Shown: positions 7,962 to 15,822, counted from the first letter of the stretch. The stretch: 18,077 nucleotides of DNA from Porticoccaceae bacterium UBA4026 (GCA_002382445.1 DGAQ01000045.1:1-18077), one strand, 5' to 3'. The notes: a model not told the origin generated them from the sequence alone. A program made the numbers and translations.

Positions 7962-7981
7962 TCCTAATTGGACAAAGTTGG
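7962..7981 (+). repeat. Imperfect direct repeat, copy 2
   Basis: TCCTAATTGGACAAAGTTGG, in the same orientation as copy 1 at 7702-7721 and 33 bp before the sulfatase start codon. The two copies sit close to the start codons of the divergent MFS and sulfatase genes, a placement that would suit a common regulator, though nothing else supports this. Confidence 0.35.
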
Positions 7982-8014
7982 TAAATTCTTATCTAGCTAG
8001 AAAAGGAGGGTATA

Positions 8015-9685
8015 TTGAAAAAGATCGTTGTAGGCTTGTTAGTTTTAGTCCTCGTAGCGGTGCTAGGCTGGCAAAATCGTGTGAGCTTGACGTTGCAACT
8101 GCTCCCATCGATTTTGTCAGTGACCAACCCTGTGACAGAGAATCAGACCATTGATTGGTCGAAAGGACCAGCAACCTCGGTCGCATCAAATGATGAGCGG
8201 CGCCCTAATATCATTTTGATACTCGCTGATGATATGGGCTTTAATGATATTTCACTATACAACGGTGGTGCGGGTGACGGCACAGTTCAAACGCCGGCGA
8301 TTGACGCCATAGGACAGTTAGGGGCGGTATTTGCAAATGGCTATGCGGGTAATGCGGTCTGCTCTTCGTCCCGTGCTGCATTAATGACGGGACGTTATTC
8401 CACTCGGTTTGGCTATGAATTCACTCCGGTGCCTGCGGCAGGCGCGACTATATTAAAGTGGTCTAACGATAGACTTGACTCGCCACTCCCCAGTTTCATC
8501 GATGTTGATGCTGCCCGAAAAGGCGGTAATATCATGACTTTAGGTATGCCTTCCAGTGAGATTACGGTCGCCGAAGTACTGAAAAAAGCTGGGTACTACA
8601 CTGCCCATATCGGCAAGTGGCACCTAGGGCAAGTAGAGGGTATGGCGCCAACTGATCAGGGCTTTGATGATAGTTTGAGTTTAGCCGGTAGTCTTTATTT
8701 ACCCAAAGATCATCCGAATGTCGTTAATGCTCAGTTTGATAATGCGATTGACAATATGGTCTGGGCCTCAGGCCAATACGCAGCCCGATACAATGATGGA
8801 GATCTATTTGAACCCAAGGGTTATCTGACAGATTACTACACGGACAACGCGGTAGAGGTTATTGAGGCGAATGCTAATCGACCCTTTTTTCTATATTTGG
8901 CCCATTGGGGTATTCACAACCCCTTGCAGGCCGCTCGGGAAGATTATGAGGCGTTGAGCCATATTGAAGATCATGGTTTAAGAGTGTATTCGGCCATGAT
9001 TAGAGCCTTAGACCGCAGTGTGTCTCGCGTAGTTCAAGCGGTTGAAGACAATGGGTTAACTGACAATACGCTTATTATATTTACCAGTGACAACGGCGGT
9101 GCGGGCTATATTGATTTAAAAAATATTAATAAACCCTACCGTGGCTGGAAACTTACGCATTTTGAAGGCGGTATACATGTGCCCTTTATGGCGAAGTGGC
9201 CAGGAAAAATAGCCCCTGATACCCGTATGAATGCGCCTATTCATCACTTTGATTTGTTTAGCACAATCGCCCTAGCGGCTGGTGCGGAAGAGTTCATTCC
9301 AGATGACCGCAAAATTGATGGCGTTGACTTAATGCCTTTTATTAGGGATCAGATACAAGGGGTCCCGCATAAAACGTTGTTTTGGCGGCAGGGGAGTTTG
9401 CAGTCAGTCTTGCATGAGGGTTGGAAATTGATCAACACTCATCTCGCAGATAAAAATAAACAGAAGCAGTGGTTGTTTGATCTCTCCCTTGATCCCACTG
9501 AAAAAACTAACTTGATTGATACTTATCCAATAAAGGTAGCAGAACTTGAAGCCTTACTTGCTACCCATAATGCGCAGCAATTGGCTCCTTTATCGCCGAA
9601 GTGGAGTGAGTCTCCACAAATGATTGATAAAAATAATGTTAGTGACTTTGCGGAAGGCGATGAGTACCTATACTTTCCAAATTAA
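8015..9685 (+). CDS. Membrane-anchored type I sulfatase
   Basis: A 556-residue sulfatase of the alkaline phosphatase superfamily, hydrolysing a sulfate ester. Residues 1-20 are a basic-hydrophobic signal or anchor, so it acts outside the cytoplasm. Metal and active-site features: Asp72-Asp73 in ILADDMG, the formylglycine precursor Cys116 in AVCSSSRAALMTGRY, Lys201 and His203 in HIGKWHLG, His297/His301 in HWGIHNP, Asp359-Asn360 in FTSDNGG and Lys379 in WKLTHFEGG. The site is complete, but the maturation motif reads CSSSR, not C-x-P-x-R. TTG 8015 is the start: AAGGAGG lies 4 bp upstream. An SDR gene follows after 13 bp and an MFS permease is divergent, suggesting oxidation and transport of the desulfated product. 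No polysaccharide-degrading enzymes are nearby; a small sulfated molecule is as likely a substrate as a glycan. Confidence 0.88.
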   Translation: MKKIVVGLLVLVLVAVLGWQNRVSLTLQLLPSILSVTNPVTENQTIDWSKGPATSVASNDERRPNIILILADDMGFNDISLYNGGAGDGTVQTPAIDAIGQLGAVFANGYAGNAVCSSSRAALMTGRYSTRFGYEFTPVPAAGATILKWSNDRLDSPLPSFIDVDAARKGGNIMTLGMPSSEITVAEVLKKAGYYTAHIGKWHLGQVEGMAPTDQGFDDSLSLAGSLYLPKDHPNVVNAQFDNAIDNMVWASGQYAARYNDGDLFEPKGYLTDYYTDNAVEVIEANANRPFFLYLAHWGIHNPLQAAREDYEALSHIEDHGLRVYSAMIRALDRSVSRVVQAVEDNGLTDNTLIIFTSDNGGAGYIDLKNINKPYRGWKLTHFEGGIHVPFMAKWPGKIAPDTRMNAPIHHFDLFSTIALAAGAEEFIPDDRKIDGVDLMPFIRDQIQGVPHKTLFWRQGSLQSVLHEGWKLINTHLADKNKQKQWLFDLSLDPTEKTNLIDTYPIKVAELEALLATHNAQQLAPLSPKWSESPQMIDKNNVSDFAEGDEYLYFPN

Positions 9686-9698
9686 TTAGGGGATACAA

Positions 9699-10667
9699 AT
9701 GATTTCAGACCAACAAAGGCCTATTGATTCAGGATTTGGAGCAAAAAGTGAGCCTTCTGAGGTTTTAGAGGGCGTGGACTTGAGCGGCAAGGTGGCGGTG
9801 GTCACTGGCGGCTATTCTGGTATAGGCCTTGAGACCGTTCGTGCTCTTGTTGACTGTGGGGCGCGAGTCATTGTACCTGCGCGCCGGGTTGAGGCTGCCC
9901 AAGAGATTCTTGCAGGTCTTGTGCATCCAAAAGATGTCCTGTACCTCGACTTGGGAGATATAGCCTCGGTGAATACTTTTGTTGATGACTTTTTGGCAAT
10001 GGATCTGGCTGTTGATATTTTAATCAATAATGCCGGCATTATGGCCTGCGCTGAAACGCGGACCAATAAAGGATGGGAATTACAGTTCGCAGCCAACCAC
10101 CTGGGGCATTTCGTTTTAACGACGGGTTTGGTGCCAGCGCTACAAAAATCTGCAGCTGCCAGAGTGGTCACTTTATCATCAGCTGGCCACAAGCTTTCAG
10201 GTGTGCGCTGGAGCGACATTCACGTTGCAGAGGCATATGATAAGTGGGCGGCCTACGGTCAGTCAAAGACAGCGGCCTGTCTGTTTGCAGTGGAGTTTGA
10301 TGCGCGAATGAAAAGCGATGGTATCAGGTCTTTTTCAGTGCACCCTGGAGGGATATTAACCCCTTTGCAGCGTCACCTCGGTTTAGATGAGATGATTGGT
10401 TTAGGGTGGGTTGGCGAAGACGGTGAGCTTACAGAGATGTCTGCACGTGTTTTCAAGACTCCTAGCCAAGGTGCAAGCACCACGCTGTGGGCGGCGACTA
10501 GCACACAACTTGACGGCTATGGCGGCCTTTATTGTGAAGATTGTGACGTTGCGGCTATGCATGAGGATGGGCCTCATGGCCGCTATCGGGGCGTTATGTC
10601 TTGGGCTGTGGATACCGATGAAGCTTCAAAGTTATGGCTAGTTACCGAAGCGCTTTTACTGGAGTAA
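9699..10667 (+). CDS. Short-chain dehydrogenase/reductase, retinol-dehydrogenase-like
   Basis: A 322-residue SDR, longer than the usual 250 because of a 25-residue N-terminal lead and a C-terminal extension, as in the WWOX/retinol dehydrogenase-like group. Residues: nucleotide-binding TGGYSGIG (36-43), Asn110 in NNAGIM, Ser160/Ser161, and catalytic Tyr186-x3-Lys190 in YGQSK. Arg61-Arg63 after the second beta strand (PARR) favours NADP(H), by inference. It should interconvert an alcohol and a ketone or aldehyde. AGGGGA precedes the ATG by about 6 bp, and the gene lies 13 bp after the sulfatase stop, so they are almost certainly cotranscribed; oxidation of the alcohol freed by desulfation would be a logical pairing. 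The unit ends convergently, 18 bp from the end of the hydrolase gene. Confidence 0.85.
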   Translation: MISDQQRPIDSGFGAKSEPSEVLEGVDLSGKVAVVTGGYSGIGLETVRALVDCGARVIVPARRVEAAQEILAGLVHPKDVLYLDLGDIASVNTFVDDFLAMDLAVDILINNAGIMACAETRTNKGWELQFAANHLGHFVLTTGLVPALQKSAAARVVTLSSAGHKLSGVRWSDIHVAEAYDKWAAYGQSKTAACLFAVEFDARMKSDGIRSFSVHPGGILTPLQRHLGLDEMIGLGWVGEDGELTEMSARVFKTPSQGASTTLWAATSTQLDGYGGLYCEDCDVAAMHEDGPHGRYRGVMSWAVDTDEASKLWLVTEALLLE

Positions 10668-10685
10668 CTGCATGAGAGCTGAGTT

Positions 10686-11660
10686 TTAGTCTGTTTTAAA
10701 CGCGCGGTCTAGAAATCCGAGAACCCGGTGTTTTACCTTCGCGGTGGAAGATGGCGACAAAATATCCCCGGCAAGTATGTGAAAGCTTGGGTCTTGAGTG
10801 TCATTGAATTCAATAAGCTGGTTTTTCGCTGAGGGCAAACGTGAAAATGCCTGTTTCAGTGCAGGGACACTAATCACTTTATCTTTAGATGAGTAGATCA
10901 TCATCGTTGGGATCTGTATGTCTTCTAAGTCTGCATCATTAACTAACTTAACCAGCCCGAGGACGGGCAGAACAGCTTTGGTCGGGTATTTATGAGCCCA
11001 GTACTGTCCGTGCGATTGATTATGAGGTTCCCAATAGCGCTCTTTACCATTGACGAGCTCGGCCAGTTGTTGTCCCCAAGGCCATAGCAACAGGCGGGTT
11101 TTAGGGTCTGCAGGTGAGAAGTTGGGTGACAATAGAATTATTGCAACTATATCGGTATTTGTTTTTATAGAGGCTAGCCATGTTGCGCCGGTTGCGCCGG
11201 TTGCGCCGGTGGAGTTGCCAATCAGTATGACGCTGTCGCCAAGTCTGCGGCCTATTTCAAGTGCCTCATTAGCGTCATTAAGCCAGTGATTGACGCTGCC
11301 ATCTACCATCGCCGCGCCTCCACGACCGTGACCCCTAAGACGGGTATGGAACAGGTTGGCGCCAAAATCTGCGGCAATCTCATCAACTAGCGGAGCCATA
11401 TCTTGACGGCTGGTTGAAAATCCATGAAATGAGACGATGGAAAAAGTCGTTTTTTGGTTTTTTTCACTGTGCCAAATGATGGTCTTTTCTGAACCAGGGA
11501 CGATATCGTTAAACTTTGATTCTGATGTTTTTATGTAAAGCTCAAGATCATCGGGAACGATCGCCGGTTTAAGGGTTGTATCGATTTCAAGGCGAGGTCC
11601 TAAGCATAAAATGATGACCAAAATAGACACTGCGAGGGCGATAACTTGCATCAAAATCAT
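10686..11660 (-). CDS. Membrane-anchored alpha/beta hydrolase
   Basis: A 324-residue serine hydrolase. Residues 1-21 form a hydrophobic anchor or signal. The hydrolase core has the oxyanion-region motif VSFHGFSTSR (77-85), the nucleophile Ser150 in GNSTG, Asp260 in YSSKDKV and His294 in SFHILAGD, a full catalytic triad. Directly after the nucleophile the chain reads GATGATGAT, encoded by a three-copy 9-bp repeat. Its substrate is unknown; esterases, lipases and carboxylesterases share this layout. The start ATG 11660 follows the stop of the APH-like gene by 3 bp without a clear Shine-Dalgarno, so translation is probably coupled; ATG 11651 is a possible alternative. It is the last gene of the - strand run. 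Confidence 0.82.
   Translation of the reverse strand: MILMQVIALAVSILVIILCLGPRLEIDTTLKPAIVPDDLELYIKTSESKFNDIVPGSEKTIIWHSEKNQKTTFSIVSFHGFSTSRQDMAPLVDEIAADFGANLFHTRLRGHGRGGAAMVDGSVNHWLNDANEALEIGRRLGDSVILIGNSTGATGATGATWLASIKTNTDIVAIILLSPNFSPADPKTRLLLWPWGQQLAELVNGKERYWEPHNQSHGQYWAHKYPTKAVLPVLGLVKLVNDADLEDIQIPTMMIYSSKDKVISVPALKQAFSRLPSAKNQLIEFNDTQDPSFHILAGDILSPSSTAKVKHRVLGFLDRAFKTD
11182..11208 (-). repeat. Three-copy 9-bp tandem repeat inside hydrolase gene
   Basis: Three perfect consecutive copies of GTTGCGCCG on the + strand (11182-11190, 11191-11199, 11200-11208), a coding repeat of Ala-Thr-Gly in the hydrolase. It begins right after the catalytic-serine codon region, so each copy adds three residues at the nucleophile elbow without shifting the frame. 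Confidence 0.9.
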
Positions 11661-11663
11661 AGC

Positions 11664-12704
11664 CTAGTCTTTAGTTTTACTGATGTCTAAACCCATGACG
11701 GCAAGAGGCTTGACCATTTCACCATAGCCTAGCGCGGCTTGACTGGATGCGTTACCATCGACGCCTCGTTTTGCCACGCCTTGAGTGATAGCGGCAAGAC
11801 GGAAACAGCTAAAGGCAAGATAAAAATTCCAATTGTCGATTTTGTCGATGCCCATGCGCTGACAGTATTTAGCGACATATTCCCGCTCTGAAGGGATTCC
11901 TAAGGCTTGGGCATCAATCCCGTCTAACCCGGACATCACGTTCTTTATCTCGCGGACGGGCAGACGAAGGCCCATACATTGGTAGGCGAGGTCAGCATAG
12001 GGGTGTCCGAGGGTCGACAACTCCCAATCCAAGACGGCGATAATTTGGTGATCATCTTTACTGTACATCAGATTGTCCAGTCGATAGTCGCCGTGAACTA
12101 GAGAGACCTTGCCGTCATCAATGGGAATATTCTCCCCAAGCCAATTGATCAACTGGTCCATTTCGGCTATTACCCCCATTTCAGATGCCCGATACTGACT
12201 AGACCAGCGATCGAACTGGCGCTGATAATAATTACCGGGTCTACCGAAATCTAGAAGGCCTGGTTTTTCAAGGTCTACCGAATGAATGGCTGCGAGAACT
12301 CGATTCATCTCGTCATACATATGAGCTCGTTTTTGATTACTGCTGGCGCCGTCAAGCTTTGAGGCCCAATGAATATTGCCGTCACAGAACTCCATGAGAT
12401 AAAACATAGAGCCGATAATCTCAGGATCTTCACATAGATGGTGGGCATGGGCGACTGGAACATCTGTATCTGCTAATGCGCTAATAACACGATACTCTCG
12501 ATCAACGGCATGCGCCGACTTGAGGAGCTTGCCCGGGGGTTGGCGTCGCAGAACATAACTGTCCGATACAGCATCTATCTTAAAGGTCGGGTTGGATTGC
12601 CCGCCCTGGAATTTTGTTGCCGTAAGAGGCCCCTTAAATCCGGCCATGTTTGCTTCGAGATAGGCGGCTAAAACGTTCTCGTTAAGGGTATTTACCTCAG
12701 ACAT
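11664..12704 (-). CDS. APH-like phosphotransferase, acyl-CoA-dehydrogenase-associated type
   Basis: A 346-residue protein of the aminoglycoside phosphotransferase/choline kinase fold (PF01636). Features: a glycine-rich nucleotide loop region FQGGQSNPT (33-40), the phrase VLRRQPPGKLL (51-61), the catalytic loop VHGDYRLDN (203-211, with Asp206) and the metal-binding LDWELSTLGHP with Asp226. This pattern belongs to the branch found beside acyl-CoA dehydrogenases (related to the N-terminal part of human ACAD10/11), thought to phosphorylate hydroxyacyl-CoA intermediates; it is not an antibiotic-resistance enzyme. Here no acyl-CoA dehydrogenase is adjacent; the neighbours are an SDR, a nitronate monooxygenase-like protein and a hydrolase. 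GAGG lies about 7 bp before the ATG, and a promoter candidate lies in the 105-bp gap upstream. Confidence 0.88.
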   Translation of the reverse strand: MSEVNTLNENVLAAYLEANMAGFKGPLTATKFQGGQSNPTFKIDAVSDSYVLRRQPPGKLLKSAHAVDREYRVISALADTDVPVAHAHHLCEDPEIIGSMFYLMEFCDGNIHWASKLDGASSNQKRAHMYDEMNRVLAAIHSVDLEKPGLLDFGRPGNYYQRQFDRWSSQYRASEMGVIAEMDQLINWLGENIPIDDGKVSLVHGDYRLDNLMYSKDDHQIIAVLDWELSTLGHPYADLAYQCMGLRLPVREIKNVMSGLDGIDAQALGIPSEREYVAKYCQRMGIDKIDNWNFYLAFSCFRLAAITQGVAKRGVDGNASSQAALGYGEMVKPLAVMGLDISKTKD

Positions 12705-12723
12705 ATAAACCTCAAGTTAGAAT

Positions 12724-12752
12724 ATTAAAATAGTGTTAGTTAGGTGAATCAA
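12724..12752 (-). promoter_or_regulatory. Candidate sigma-70 promoter for APH-like gene
   Basis: On the - strand, TTGATT (12747-12752) is followed after exactly 17 bases by TTTAAT (12724-12729), about 20 bp before the start codon. The gap of 105 bp upstream of this gene is the longest inside the - strand run, so an internal promoter is reasonable. Prediction by eye only. Confidence 0.35.
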
Positions 12753-12809
12753 TATTTGCCAGAATCCTAGCATAACGACAGTCTTTTTATTGCCGCCTAT
12801 CCGTTTAGC

Positions 12810-13574
12810 TTAAAGGGTAAAACCACCGTCAACTACAATGCATTCTCCAGTGGTGTAACTGGATGCATCAGACACCAAATACAGTACTGTTCCTGCCATT
12901 TCATCGGGTTCGGCGTGCCGGTGCAGCGGGATCGTTTTGATAGCTGACTCATACATTTTTTCGTTAGAGAACAGAGCTCCAGCAAACTTAGTCTTAGTCA
13001 ATCCCGGCAGCAGCGCATTAACGCGAATACCGTGTCTGCCGCACTCTTTTGCAAAGGCCTGGGTCATATTGACCACCGCGGCTTTAGAGATGGAATAGAT
13101 CCCTTGAAGAGGACCAGGTTTTAGAGCGTTAATCGAGGCTGTGTTGACAATACTCCCGCCACCGTTATCTCTCATTAATTTACCGCCTTCAACACACATA
13201 AAGAAGTAGCCACGGATATTAACATCGACGGTCTTAGTGTAGGCCCCAAGGTCAGTGTCAAGAATATCGCCAAAATAAGGATTGGTTGCTGCGTTGTTAA
13301 TGAGTATATCAAGCTTGCCATGGGCCTGCTTAATGTGAGCGAAACAGTGGCTGATGTCATCCATATTACCCACGTGACAAGCTAGGGCTTCAGCGCTGCC
13401 GCCAGCTTCAATAATAGCGTCGGCGACTAGCTGGCAATCGTCATTTTTGCGGCTAGAGACAATAACGTGGGCACCCTGCTCGGCGAGAAGTTTGGCGATT
13501 GATTCGCCGATACCGCGGCTTGCTCCGGTGACGAGTGCGACTTTGCCGGTAAGATCAAATAGATTAGTTGCCAT
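12810..13574 (-). CDS. Classical SDR oxidoreductase (DHRS4/FabG-like)
   Basis: A 254-residue classical short-chain dehydrogenase. It has TGASRGIG (16-23), the NNAA variant of NNAG (93-96), Ser147 in NTASINA, catalytic Tyr160-x3-Lys164 in YSISK, and the C-terminal TTGECIVVDGGFTL typical of the family. Ser40-Ser41-Arg42 after the second strand suggests NADP(H) use (inference). Close in style to the DHRS4-like reductases common in fatty-acid and xenobiotic catabolic operons, acting on a 3-oxoacyl or other carbonyl substrate; the exact substrate is unknown. Gene spacing of 24 bp after the nitronate monooxygenase-like gene indicates cotranscription. GGAG is 11 bp before the ATG, a longish spacing. 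Confidence 0.9.
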   Translation of the reverse strand: MATNLFDLTGKVALVTGASRGIGESIAKLLAEQGAHVIVSSRKNDDCQLVADAIIEAGGSAEALACHVGNMDDISHCFAHIKQAHGKLDILINNAATNPYFGDILDTDLGAYTKTVDVNIRGYFFMCVEGGKLMRDNGGGSIVNTASINALKPGPLQGIYSISKAAVVNMTQAFAKECGRHGIRVNALLPGLTKTKFAGALFSNEKMYESAIKTIPLHRHAEPDEMAGTVLYLVSDASSYTTGECIVVDGGFTL

Positions 13575-13598
13575 TATTGTAGTTACTCCAATTTAGTT

Positions 13599-14567
13599 TT
13601 ATAGCCCTGCTAAGCGCTGGTTAATGATTGCATCGGCTTCAGCCATGATGCGGTCGATGAGCTGTTTTACCGTAGGTTTGTCGTGAATCAGTCCAGCGAC
13701 CATGCCACAAGACCATGCTCCGGCATCCATATCACCGGTTTTCATGATTTTGGGGTAGACGCCAGCAACTTCGTCAATGATGTCTTCAAATTTTAGGTCA
13801 GCCCCAAGCGCGGCTTCTTTCTGAAGCAAACGTTCGACAGCCGGATTGTTAAGCACTCGTTCAGTATTGCGAAGAGATCGCATGACTAAGCGTGTGTCTA
13901 ATTCTGACGCGTTAATAATGGCTTGCTTAACATTCTCATGAACAGGCGCTTCTTCGGTAACGATAAATCGTGTGCCCATATTCATGCCCTCTGCTCCCAT
14001 AGCGAGTGAGGCCACCAAGCTGCGACCATCCGCCATGCCGCCCGATGACACGAAAGGAATGGTTAGTTCGTCCGCAGCGCGAGGCAGTAAAATAAAGTTA
14101 GGCACGTCGTCTTCACCGGGGTGCCCGCCACACTCAAAGCCATCAACTGAAACCGCATCACAGCCGATTGATTCAGCTTTTAAAGCATGACGTACAGAGG
14201 TGCATTTGTGAATCACTTTAATGCCCTGTTCTTTTAAGATCGGCAGCCACTTAGCGGGATTATTGCCTGCTGTCTCAACTATCTTAACACCGCCATCAAT
14301 GATGGACTGAATCAGACCAGGATAGTCTGGAGGGGCTAAAGAGGGTAAAAAAGTTAAATTAACACCGAAGGGTTTGTCTGTCATGGTATGGCATCGGGCT
14401 ATCTCGTTGGCTAACTTTTCAGGAGTACCCTGTGTTAAACCCGTAATAATCCCTAAGCCGCCGGCATTAGATACAGCCGCAGCAAGCTCTGCCAAACCTA
14501 CGTGGTGCATTCCACCTTGGATAATGGGGTGTGCAATGCCGAACATTTCGGTAATCCGCGTTTTCAT
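13599..14567 (-). CDS. Nitronate monooxygenase-like flavoprotein
   Basis: A 322-residue TIM-barrel FMN enzyme of the nitronate monooxygenase/2-nitropropane dioxygenase family (PF03060). The N-terminal PIIQGGMHHVG (14-24), AAAVSNAGGLGIITG (29-43), the GFECGGHPG segment (143-151) and the phosphate-binding VSSGGMADGRSL with AMGAEGMNMGTRF (173-201) are all present. The family oxidises alkyl nitronates; many members have unknown real substrates, including those found like this one in acyl-CoA/xenobiotic operons. A strong AAGGAG stands 6 bp before the ATG. The SDR gene follows after 24 bp. Cytoplasmic. Its neighbours (SDR, APH-like kinase, hydrolase) favour a catabolic role over simple nitronate detoxification, an inference from context. 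Confidence 0.87.
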   Translation of the reverse strand: MKTRITEMFGIAHPIIQGGMHHVGLAELAAAVSNAGGLGIITGLTQGTPEKLANEIARCHTMTDKPFGVNLTFLPSLAPPDYPGLIQSIIDGGVKIVETAGNNPAKWLPILKEQGIKVIHKCTSVRHALKAESIGCDAVSVDGFECGGHPGEDDVPNFILLPRAADELTIPFVSSGGMADGRSLVASLAMGAEGMNMGTRFIVTEEAPVHENVKQAIINASELDTRLVMRSLRNTERVLNNPAVERLLQKEAALGADLKFEDIIDEVAGVYPKIMKTGDMDAGAWSCGMVAGLIHDKPTVKQLIDRIMAEADAIINQRLAGL

Positions 14568-14605
14568 GAAGTCTCCTTTATTATCTGTTAGCGCCTAAGT
14601 AATCT

Positions 14606-15259
14606 CTAATTTGATCCTTTAGCTCTTATTTGGCGTGTTAAGTTTACAAGATAACAAACGCCAAGACCCAATAGAACTAGTCCCATAGCCAAGGTAAGAC
14701 GGAGTGTTACAAGGCTAATGACTGGCTTCACGGGAAACACCTGTGTTTGTTCAACAGCGGCCCATTTGTGGCCCGCCAAGTCTGTCGCTGACATTTCTAC
14801 CATCATTTCCAGCATGTCACGGACGCTGCGATAACGAACCATTGCAACCATATCCCAGTCATCATGGTTTGTTTCGTTTATGAATCCGCCGGCCACCGAG
14901 GAAACAAAAATAGGCAGACTACCTCGCTTTAACAATAGCGGAACTACCCCTGCGCTGTAACGCGCATCCGCCGTCATGGGATCGGTATCTGCTGCCCAGG
15001 GGGAGCCTGGAGGATACATAGCCTTGTCTCTGAATCTAATGAGATTAACCATGACAAATTCATTACCGTCATCATTTTTGGCTAGCTTGCGGATATATTG
15101 CACTGGTTTAGTGGAATCTTTGCCTCTTACTTGAGCATTTGACGTTAATGCTGCGATATAGCCCTCTAACTCAGCCGAGTTAACTGGTTTGCCAGCGCCG
15201 CCATACCAGCTAAACCAAGCGATATAAACTACAACAAGGGCTGCATAAAAAATCCGCAT
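14606..15259 (-). CDS. Membrane-anchored DUF1330-like protein, paralogue A
   Basis: A 217-residue protein with a hydrophobic segment at each end (about 3-19 and 187-206) around a globular domain. That domain resembles the DUF1330 dimeric ferredoxin-like fold: DDGNEFVMVNLIRFRDKAMY (63-82), a central LLLKRGSLPIFV (108-119), and DWDMVAMVRYRSVRDMLEMM (134-153), the classic strand plus R-Y-x-S helix. It shares this whole plan with the 199-residue product at 17182-17781: matching E-x-E-x-Y near the N-terminal helix, DDG-x-E-x-x-MVN, KRG, MVRYRS/IVRYRS, and FP followed by a C-terminal helix. AGGAG lies 6 bp before the ATG. No enzymatic activity is known for the family. The preceding membrane-protein gene is 41 bp upstream and the nitronate monooxygenase-like gene 38 bp downstream. 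Confidence 0.75.
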   Translation of the reverse strand: MRIFYAALVVVYIAWFSWYGGAGKPVNSAELEGYIAALTSNAQVRGKDSTKPVQYIRKLAKNDDGNEFVMVNLIRFRDKAMYPPGSPWAADTDPMTADARYSAGVVPLLLKRGSLPIFVSSVAGGFINETNHDDWDMVAMVRYRSVRDMLEMMVEMSATDLAGHKWAAVEQTQVFPVKPVISLVTLRLTLAMGLVLLGLGVCYLVNLTRQIRAKGSN

Positions 15260-15300
15260 ATTAAGCTCCTAATTTTACGTTTATTTTCATACTGAGTTTT

Positions 15301-15783
15301 CTATCCTCGGTTTTTAGGTAATGCCAAGAACATAAGAACCAATGCAGCAGGTGCAATATATAAATTGATCAGGCTACCAGGTGCGGTTCCTATAGTTTCA
15401 ATTGGGTGGTACAGGATGATGATATGTCTTGATATATATTCAAAAAAAACTAACAGATACATGCAAGGTAGCAGTGTGCGGTAACGCAGAGTAACCACCA
15501 AATAAAACAAACCCAATGCTAATTGTGCAAGGCCCCATAGGGCGAAAATGGTTACTAGAGTCCCAGCGGCGCTGCTGGGGTAGCTGTCCAATGGAATAGT
15601 AGCAATGGTTTGTGCTCCGCCGTCTTCCTTAAATATATGAATAAAGCTTCGAGCAATGGTAACTAGTGTTAGGGGAATAAATAGAAGTAAGGCGGCAGGG
15701 TGGCCGCGGTAGTCATTGTTGCCCTGAGCCGGAAATATCCCTGTAAAGATTAAGCTGAGTATGCTTTTAGGCTTGTCGGTCAT
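15301..15783 (-). CDS. Small multi-pass membrane protein of unknown function
   Basis: About 160 residues with hydrophobic segments near 29-50, 75-97, 101-118 and 130-150 (counted from the chosen start), separated by short polar loops. The N-terminal MTDKPKSILSLIFTGIFPAQ and the motif NDYRGHP are unusual but match no family I recognise. The start is placed at ATG 15783, where AAGAG lies 7 bp upstream; a TTG at 15810 would add nine residues. It is the first gene of the - strand run and is divergent from the haloalkane dehalogenase gene. Its stop is 41 bp from the start of the DUF1330-like paralogue A. Confidence 0.7.
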   Translation of the reverse strand: MTDKPKSILSLIFTGIFPAQGNNDYRGHPAALLLFIPLTLVTIARSFIHIFKEDGGAQTIATIPLDSYPSSAAGTLVTIFALWGLAQLALGLFYLVVTLRYRTLLPCMYLLVFFEYISRHIIILYHPIETIGTAPGSLINLYIAPAALVLMFLALPKNRG

Positions 15784-15822
15784 ATGAAGGCTCTTTTTAA
15801 TAATTCTCAAGCGATTATGACA

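Larger units (their letters stand above)
7696..8014. other. Divergent intergenic region between MFS and sulfatase genes
   Basis: This 319-bp stretch has no convincing gene. It must hold the promoters of both flanking units. Seen in it: the Shine-Dalgarno GAGGA of the MFS gene (- strand) and AAGGAGG of the sulfatase gene (8004-8010); an imperfect direct repeat of about 20 bp near both ends (7702-7721 and 7962-7981); an AT-rich segment around 7846-7875 framed by the short inverted repeat GTGTA/TACAC, where a core promoter could sit. No hairpin followed by a T run, and no riboswitch-like structure, was recognised by eye. Confidence 0.5.

Noticed and set aside
10668..10685. Terminator between the convergent SDR and hydrolase genes
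   Set aside because: Only 18 bp separate the two stop codons and no hairpin is visible there.
11664..12704. Aminoglycoside resistance kinase
   Set aside because: The motifs (LRRQPPGKLL, HGDYRLDN, DWELSTLGHP) are those of the acyl-CoA-dehydrogenase-associated branch and the neighbours are catabolic.
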